Source: Pirellulales bacterium
GTDB lineage: Bacteria; Planctomycetota; Planctomycetia; Pirellulales; JAICIG01
NCBI GenBank assembly: GCA_035533075.1
Contig: DATLUO010000280.1
Coordinates: 1 to 59,364, forward strand
Length of the DNA: 59,364 nucleotides
Direction: 5' to 3'
Both the position numbers and the translations under genes were made by a program. Shown here piece by piece: positions 54,089 through 59,364 of the stretch. Below the pieces are notes generated by a model. It was given only the letters and a program-made list of their open reading frames with translations, was not told the DNA's origin and searched no databases. Within the stretch, counting starts at the first letter, position 1, and each line of letters opens with the position of its first letter.

Positions 54089-55306
54089 TCAGAGCCACTT
54101 CCGCAACGACCAGGCGATGCGATCGCGTAGCCGCTGCCACCAGGGGCGGCCAAGGACGTCCAAGACCGTCACGCGGCGGCTGTTGCGCATTTCGAAGCCG
54201 CAGATGTGCCGCAGCGTGGCCGCCATCGCCCGCGAGCGAAAGACGGCAAAAAACTCGAGGTTGAACCAGAAGCTGCGCGGGTCGAGATTGCAGGAGCCGA
54301 TCATCGACCATTGGTCGTCGATCACCATCACCTTGCTGTGCAACATCTGGTCTTTGCGCTCGTAGATGCGAATGCCGTAGCGCAACAGCTCTTGGTACAA
54401 GTGCCGCGTGGCCCACTGCACGGTTTTGACGTCGCTCGTGCCGGGTATGATGACGCGCACCTTCACGCCGCGGCGGCTGGCCCGCTTCAGCTCGCGCAGC
54501 ACGCGGCCCTGCGGAATGAAATAGGCCATCGACAAGGTGATGTTCTTCCGTGCCCGCCGCAACAGCGGCACCAGCACGCGCGTGGGGCGGCGGTGCCGCA
54601 ACTGCGGGCGGCTGTCGAAAAAGTAAATCCCCTCGCCCTGCTCGCTGAGCATGCGGCGGACCGGCCAACGCGCCCAGCGCCGGCGCGGCGGGGCGATTTG
54701 CGACTTTCGCCACAGCCGCGCGAAAGCCTCGGCCACCTCGGCCTGACCGGGGCCGAACAAGCGCACGTGGACGTCGCGCCAGCCGGCCGAGGCCGGCAGG
54801 CGGCGGGCCTTCGCCTCTTCGACGGTGCGGATGCCGCTCTGGTCGACGAGGTTCATGCCCCCGAAATAGGCCAGGCGGTTGTCGATCACCAGCAGCTTGC
54901 GATGATCGCGGCGATGGAAGCGGCGCAGCGAGCGGAACCGCCGCAGCACCTGCCACAGCGAGCGATAGCCGCGCACCTGCACGCCGGACCGCTCCAGGCG
55001 CGCAAAGAACGATCTGGGCGTAGCGTTGCTGCCCACGTAGTCGTACATCACCCGGCAATCGACTCCGGCGGCCGCACGGCGGGCCAGCGCCTCGGCCACC
55101 GCCCGGCCCGCGGCGTCGTCGGCGATGATATAGCTCTCCAGCCACACCCGCACGCGCGCCTGTTCGATGTCGTCGATCATGGCCGCGATCAGCGGCGGCG
55201 ATTCTTCGAAGATCGTCAATTCATGGCCGGCCACGCGCAGCGCACCGACTTCGCCCGGCCGGTGGGCGGAAGCGGGAGCGGTCGATTCGAACTCAAGCTG
55301 GCTCAT
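54089..55306 (-). CDS. Phospholipase D family protein, cardiolipin-synthase-like
   Basis: A 405-residue protein with two HKD motifs: HRRDHRKLLVIDN (first) and HSKVMVIDDQWSMIGSCNLD (second), the signature of cardiolipin synthases. FFARLERSGVQVRGYRSLW, and YFGGMNLVD are the usual first-half blocks. The usual N-terminal membrane helices of bacterial Cls are absent; the start is at MSQLEFES (55306), or an ATG at 55378 that adds 24 residues not seen in the family. The product would be cardiolipin or another phosphatidyl transfer, at the membrane surface. Confidence 0.88.
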   Translation of the reverse strand: MSQLEFESTAPASAHRPGEVGALRVAGHELTIFEESPPLIAAMIDDIEQARVRVWLESYIIADDAAGRAVAEALARRAAAGVDCRVMYDYVGSNATPRSFFARLERSGVQVRGYRSLWQVLRRFRSLRRFHRRDHRKLLVIDNRLAYFGGMNLVDQSGIRTVEEAKARRLPASAGWRDVHVRLFGPGQAEVAEAFARLWRKSQIAPPRRRWARWPVRRMLSEQGEGIYFFDSRPQLRHRRPTRVLVPLLRRARKNITLSMAYFIPQGRVLRELKRASRRGVKVRVIIPGTSDVKTVQWATRHLYQELLRYGIRIYERKDQMLHSKVMVIDDQWSMIGSCNLDPRSFWFNLEFFAVFRSRAMAATLRHICGFEMRNSRRVTVLDVLGRPWWQRLRDRIAWSLRKWL

Positions 55307-55471
55307 TGGAGCGGATGCGGGCGTACGGGTCCGGCCGGCCGCGACGCCTGCAATGCAAGGCGGCACGCGCAAGGCCATTACTATGGTAGCATCCGCCGGA
55401 AAAAAGGAGCGGCCAAGCGTAGGGCAACGGTTCGAGGTCTTCTGGGGCCGCTGACGAGGGCACTGCTGCGC

Positions 55472-55514
55472 AATAAAAAACCCGCGACGGGCTGGCTGAC
55501 CCGTGCGGGCTTCT
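55472..55514 (-). terminator. Intrinsic terminator, copy of the 16S terminator
   Basis: On the - strand GCCCGCACGGG, loop, CCCGTCGCGGG, then TTTTTTATTG. It is nearly identical to the terminator at 58908-58951 and lies downstream of the partial 16S copy. Confidence 0.75.
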
Positions 55515-55677
55515 TATCTGACATGGTTCGGTAGTTTGCCGGGCAGGCTCGCTCTTTTGCAAAAGCTTGCGAGCCGGCCGATCTCAGGTGAGCACAAGGA
55601 CCGTCCCCATTCATATCACGCGAATGTCGCCACTCGCGTGACTAGGCACCTGACAAGCAGGTGCCTGGAATCCTTAG

Positions 55678-55856
<179 letters not shown>

Positions 55857-56192
55857 CTGCGCCAATGCCAGCGGGCGAACGGTGTGCGGCCCGGTCAAAG
55901 GCGTTGTTGTGGCTTCGCAGCTAAACAACCGACCGGGGTCACTGGCTTTCGGACGTCGAACTGTGTTTCTTCGGTTCGGCCAGGCGGTTCGACTCGTTCG
56001 GGTTTCACTTCGCGCAGAACTGCTCGTAAGGAATGCCATCGGCCCCTGTCCATTTGCCGCCGAGACTTTTGACTCTTCCGCAGAATGTGTGGGTAGCTCT
56101 CCCGCTTGGTTAGCGAGGCGGCGATTGCGTTTTACGAGGAATGGCCGGGCAAATATACTTCACGCGGGCCGAAATGAAACGTTTGGCCGTTG
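55857..56192. other. Segment with no recognised gene after the 16S copy
   Basis: No similarity to 16S rRNA. On the - strand a short frame ends THTFCGRVKSLGGKWTGADG, then IPYEQFCAK, stop (near 56110-56030), which reads like a truncated C terminus. Near 56155 it holds TATACTTCACGCGGGCC, the outer end of repeat family D. I see no promoter or RNA gene. Confidence 0.35.
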
Positions 56193-56246
56193 GCGTAGGT
56201 CAGGCTCTCCTGCCTGACAGTGTCAGGTTGGAAAGCCTGACCTACG
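56193..56246. repeat. Repeat family H, inverted
   Basis: CGTAGGTCAGGCTCTCCTGC, then CTGACAGTGTCAGG, then AAAGCCTGACCTACG. One copy in the window. Confidence 0.8.
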
Positions 56247-56343
56247 TCTCACTATCGTAACCGTTCTCCACCGCCATTCTTGACGGCGAGGGTAGCTTGC
56301 AAAGGTCCGGGGCAAGTCCGACCTTTTGCAAAGGAGCTTCGTT

Positions 56344-57909
56344 ATGGCACGTTCGGCAGATTTGGTGAAGCGGCGGCTGTGGCAACAGCGGTTGCGGCGA
56401 TTTACGCGCGGTCACCTGACCGTCGCGGCATTTTGTCAGGTGGAAGGCATCTCGGTGCTGGTGCTTGCTCAACTTGGTCCGGCGACTTTGCCGGCACTGA
56501 AGGACGCATTGACAGAAGAAGGATTAAAGCCGCCATCGCCGTGGGGCGGCGCGGATGCTCGCGACTTTGTTGCAAGCGTAGGCTTTCCCGATGCGTTCGC
56601 GGCGTCGCCTCAAGCAAGACGCGAGGCGGAAGAAACCATCAGCGGCCCGATTCACTTGGGGCCGCTTCACCATTTCCAACAAGACGTTCTCAAGAGTATC
56701 CGCGAATTGATTGCCGGCGGGCCAGGCCGCCGTAGGGCCGTAATCAGCTTGCCGACCGGCGCCGGCAAAACCCGCGTTACGGTTCAGGCCGCGATCGAGC
56801 TGGTTCTTAAGCCAGCGGGCGACTGCCGTAGCGTGTTATGGATTGCGCAAACCGATGAGCTTTGCGAGCAAGCAGTGCAAGCGTTCCGGCAGGTCTGGAT
56901 CAATCGCGGCGCCGACAACACCGATTTGCGCATTGTCCGGCTTTGGAGTGGCAATCCGAATCCGGTGGTCCGCGAAAGCGACAAACCTATCGTTGTCGTG
57001 GCGTCGATACAGACGCTCAATAGCCGCATGGGCGACGACCCGCTCGCCTGGCTGCAAAAGCCCGGCCTGGTCGTGGTCGATGAGTGCCATCACGGGATCA
57101 CGCCCAGTTACACGCGGCTGCTTCGTTGGCTAGGCGCCGATTCAACGCGCAAGGAATCGGCACGAGACGACGAACCGCCGATCCTTGGCCTCAGCGCGAC
57201 GCCGTTTCGCACGGACGATGACGAAAGCGCGCGACTCGCCAAAAGGTTCGATAATCGCTGGTTCCCGGTGGACCAGGAGAAGTTGCGCGCGCGCCTTCAG
57301 GCTGAAGGCTATCTCGCGATACCGGAATACGTTCCGCTGGAAAGTGGCGTGAGCCTGCTACCCGAAGAAATCGAGCAATTCTCGCGATTACCACAGCCGT
57401 GGTCCGGTGTGGAGTTTGAGAATATCCTTGAAGCTATTAATCAGCGCCTGGCAAGCAGCGAAGAGCGCAACGAGAAGTTGGTTGACTACCTGCCGGAGTG
57501 CGACGAACGCTCGATCCTCTTTTTCAGCAATTCGGTGGCGCACGCGAGCGAAATATCGGCGCGGCTGAACCTCGCGGGCATGGCCGCCAGGCCGGTGAGC
57601 GGCAAAACACCTCCGGCCGCGCGGCGGGACTTCCTCGACCGCTTTCAGCGCCGCGAGATCCGCGTGCTGTGCAACCACACCGTGCTTTCGACGGGTTTCG
57701 ACGCGCCGAAAACCGACATGGTGCTGATCGCGCGGCAGGTTTTTAGCGCGGTGCGCTACATGCAAATGGTCGGACGCGGGCTGCGCGGCAAAAGGAATGA
57801 CGGCACAGAACGCTGCCGGATTGTCACCGTGCTCGACAACCTCGGTCGTTTTGAAGAGCCTCACCCCTACCATTACTGCCGCCGGCATTTTGGCGACGGG
57901 CAGGCGTGA
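56344..57909 (+). CDS. SF2 DEAD/DEAH-type helicase with IS66-like N terminus
   Basis: A 521-residue protein. Residues 1-37 (MARSADLVKRRLWQQRLRRF, then LTVAAFCQVEGIS) match the start of IS66 TnpA-like proteins, where SFYxWR should follow. From about residue 38 the sequence belongs to an SF2 helicase: LHHFQQDVLKSIRELI (Q-motif-like), SLPTGAGKTRVTVQA (Walker A), VVVDECHHG (DECH), LGLSATPFRTDD, CNHTVLSTGFDAPKTD and QMVGRGLRGKRN (motif VI). The helicase core probably lost a long N-terminal part of its own. AAGGAG lies before the ATG, with the signal supplied by the IS-like part. It may act in DNA repair or defence; partners are not visible. Confidence 0.75.
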   Translation: MARSADLVKRRLWQQRLRRFTRGHLTVAAFCQVEGISVLVLAQLGPATLPALKDALTEEGLKPPSPWGGADARDFVASVGFPDAFAASPQARREAEETISGPIHLGPLHHFQQDVLKSIRELIAGGPGRRRAVISLPTGAGKTRVTVQAAIELVLKPAGDCRSVLWIAQTDELCEQAVQAFRQVWINRGADNTDLRIVRLWSGNPNPVVRESDKPIVVVASIQTLNSRMGDDPLAWLQKPGLVVVDECHHGITPSYTRLLRWLGADSTRKESARDDEPPILGLSATPFRTDDDESARLAKRFDNRWFPVDQEKLRARLQAEGYLAIPEYVPLESGVSLLPEEIEQFSRLPQPWSGVEFENILEAINQRLASSEERNEKLVDYLPECDERSILFFSNSVAHASEISARLNLAGMAARPVSGKTPPAARRDFLDRFQRREIRVLCNHTVLSTGFDAPKTDMVLIARQVFSAVRYMQMVGRGLRGKRNDGTERCRIVTVLDNLGRFEEPHPYHYCRRHFGDGQA

Positions 57910-58007
57910 TGCCAGTTGGTTCCTGAAAAACGAACGGCCAGTGGCCGCACGGCTGGTGCCCGACGTGGCAGACCCGAGTTTTCCGCCATCGTCGAATGCG
58001 CAGAAGT

Positions 58008-58220
58008 TCAACCTGCCGGCGACTTTTTCTTGATCAGCCTTGGCGGATCGACCGGAACCAGCTTGATGGGAAGCACAAAGGCCGTCGGCGTCACCCAGCC
58101 CGCGTCTTTGGCGGTAATGACGCGGCCTTTCCGCCTGCGTTCACCTTGCGCCTCAGTGCTTTGTACCGTCTTCTCCGGCGCGCCGTTTGGACCATCATTT
58201 TCATCGCGTTTCGCTGCCAT
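58008..58220 (-). CDS. Small basic hypothetical protein
   Basis: A 70-residue protein (MAAKRDENDGPNGAPEKTVQ, then GWVTPTAFVLPIKLVPVDPP, ending KKKSPAG). Not recognised. It overlaps the upstream DUF6941-like gene by 20 bases, so the two are coupled. Confidence 0.5.
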   Translation of the reverse strand: MAAKRDENDGPNGAPEKTVQSTEAQGERRRKGRVITAKDAGWVTPTAFVLPIKLVPVDPPRLIKKKSPAG

Positions 58221-58644
58221 TTGAAACCTCGGCGTCAATGAACTGGGTTGCCAACTCCTGGCCCTCGAACAAAATAACAAGCTCGTACCGCCCTGGACGC
58301 GGAAACCGCATGGCGTCAATGGGCAGCACCAATTCCATCTTAACAAGCCGCTCGGGAAAGTCCAAAGAGCTAAAGTTCTCGGCCGTGACGCTGGTATCAT
58401 CCGCCAGGTTTCGCAGCTCGATACCCAATTCATAGCGGCCAATTCCGTCGTAAAGTTGCAAATAGATGGCCAAGGGCGGGGACTCGGCCGGGAATTTCGG
58501 AAAGCCAAGCGAGCTGACGACATTGAAAAAGCTGAACTGGCCGGTTATGTCATCGAGCTCGGCTTCCTCGCAGATCAAGAACGCCTTGCCCTGCGGCAGC
58601 GGTTTGTGAGTAGCGAGTTTTCCGTCAAAGGGTGGGTCTGGCAT
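58201..58644 (-). CDS. DUF6941-like beta-sandwich protein
   Basis: A 147-residue protein from ATG 58644 (MPDPPFDGKLATHK). KAFLICEEAELDDITGQFSF, then YLQLYDGIGRYELGIELRNL and PRPGRYELVILFEGQELATQ, then FIDAEV match the layout of DUF6941 proteins (C-E-E start, PGxYxxxxxxDGxxxA end). These occur widely as accessory proteins of unknown role. It is coupled with the next gene by overlap. Confidence 0.6.
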   Translation of the reverse strand: MPDPPFDGKLATHKPLPQGKAFLICEEAELDDITGQFSFFNVVSSLGFPKFPAESPPLAIYLQLYDGIGRYELGIELRNLADDTSVTAENFSSLDFPERLVKMELVLPIDAMRFPRPGRYELVILFEGQELATQFIDAEVSNGSETR

Positions 58645-58730
58645 GGACGAGTTATAGCAAATACGGCAGCCGTTCGCATCGTAATGGGTGCCACGCGCCG
58701 ATCCGTGCTCCGCATCGATGCGCGGGGCTC

Positions 58731-58838
58731 GGAACGTCACAGAAGGCGTTCCCTACAGACCGCCAGTCGCAACTGCGTCGTTGCACCGCGGCCTGCGGAG
58801 CACGGAACGGCATCGCGACGCGCCGGGGTTCCCTACAG
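58731..58838. repeat. Repeat family C, diverged copy
   Basis: GGAACGTCACAGAAGGCGTT followed by CCCTACAG, and a second GGAACGGCATCGCG...GTTCCCTACAG unit. Related to 22551-22640, but both units face the same way. It lies upstream of the DUF6941-like gene. Confidence 0.6.
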
Positions 58839-58907
58839 TATGACGGGATCCATGCCCATCCGCGTCATACGTGGTTGGATGATCCGCGGTTTGATACCGG
58901 CCGGCGC

Positions 58908-58951
58908 AATAAAAAACCCGCGACGGGCTGGCTGACCCGTGCGGGTTTCTT
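58908..58951 (-). terminator. Intrinsic terminator of the 16S rRNA gene
   Basis: On the - strand AACCCGCACGGG, loop TCAGCCAG, CCCGTCGCGGGTT, then TTTTATTG. It lies about 160 bases after the mature 16S 3' end, and no 23S gene follows, so 16S is transcribed alone. Between them a hairpin (GGCGCCTGCTTGTCAGGTGCC on the - strand) and a segment shared with 55530-55676 form the trailer. Confidence 0.85.
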
Positions 58952-59100
58952 ACTGACATAGTTTGGTAGTTTGCCGGTCTCGAAGCTCTTGCGAAAGCAT
59001 CGAGCCGGCTGATCTCAAGTGAGCACAAGGACCGTCCCCATTCCTATCACGCGAATGTCACCACTCGCGTGACTAGGCACCTGACAAGCAGGCGCCTGGA

Positions 59101-59364
<264 letters not shown>

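Noticed and set aside
55400-55460. Possible tRNA suggested by GGTTCGAGGTC
   Set aside because: No matching acceptor, D or anticodon stems can be formed around it.

Overview
The window comes from a GC-rich planctomycete, most likely a member of the Pirellulales. The evidence is a 16S rRNA gene with its own terminator close behind it and no 23S gene following, several small proteins known mainly from planctomycetes, TAT-exported Gfo/Idh/MocA oxidoreductases and TIM-barrel isomerases, a Ser/Thr kinase with a formylglycine-generating-enzyme-like tail, and intergenic gaps packed with long inverted repeats. All identifications are from reading the sequence; no database search was run.

Layout. 1-6.7 kb: a + strand cobalamin cluster (CbiX fused to a [2Fe-2S] ferredoxin domain, DUF3209, aldo/keto reductase, CbiC, a stand-alone paralogous ferredoxin, BluB, a DUF5678/retropepsin-like pair, CbiD). 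6.7-8.8 kb: GalE and XerD. 8.8-11.4 kb: a translationally coupled - strand trio (membrane GAF protein, Mom/GNAT-like protein, conserved unknown). 11.6-18.5 kb: TAT oxidoreductase, VWA lipoprotein, PhoB-PhoR with a candidate PHO box, a secreted Lys/Asp-rich protein. 18.5-25 kb: Rpn pseudogene, RseP and Dxr (overlapping), FtsH. 25-33 kb: PilZ protein, BT1-type transporter, small proteins, trans-sulfuration enzyme, GlcD-type oxidase, TIM-barrel isomerase. 33-38 kb: kinase/FGE fusion, a carboxymuconolactone-decarboxylase/AhpD-like gene with an in-frame TGA, small planctomycete proteins, one of them frameshifted. 38-42 kb: three-subunit xanthine-dehydrogenase-type molybdoenzyme. 43-51 kb: secretin-like STN protein, MsrB, SpeA, oxidoreductases, an ABC exporter. 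51-55 kb: gene remnants, PPC-repeat exoprotein, orphan antitoxin, phospholipase-D/cardiolipin-synthase-like protein. 55.4-59.4 kb: a partial 16S copy with the rRNA terminator, an SF2 helicase with an IS66-like N terminus, a DUF6941-like pair, then the 3' end of an apparently intact 16S gene on the - strand.

The strongest unusual signal is at 36310-36918. A CMD/AhpD-like reading frame runs through an in-frame TGA exactly where the second Cys of the redox CxxC motif belongs (CPF-TGA). A stem-loop with the geometry of a bacterial SECIS element follows directly, so the gene is a strong selenoprotein candidate. Other points of interest are the partial duplication of the 16S 3' end and terminator around a 3 kb segment, an enlarged helix 44 capped by UUCG, the Mom-like/GAF operon, a molybdoenzyme Fe-S subunit lacking ligands for one cluster, and at least eight families of intergenic inverted repeats, some of which supply stop codons or promoter boxes.
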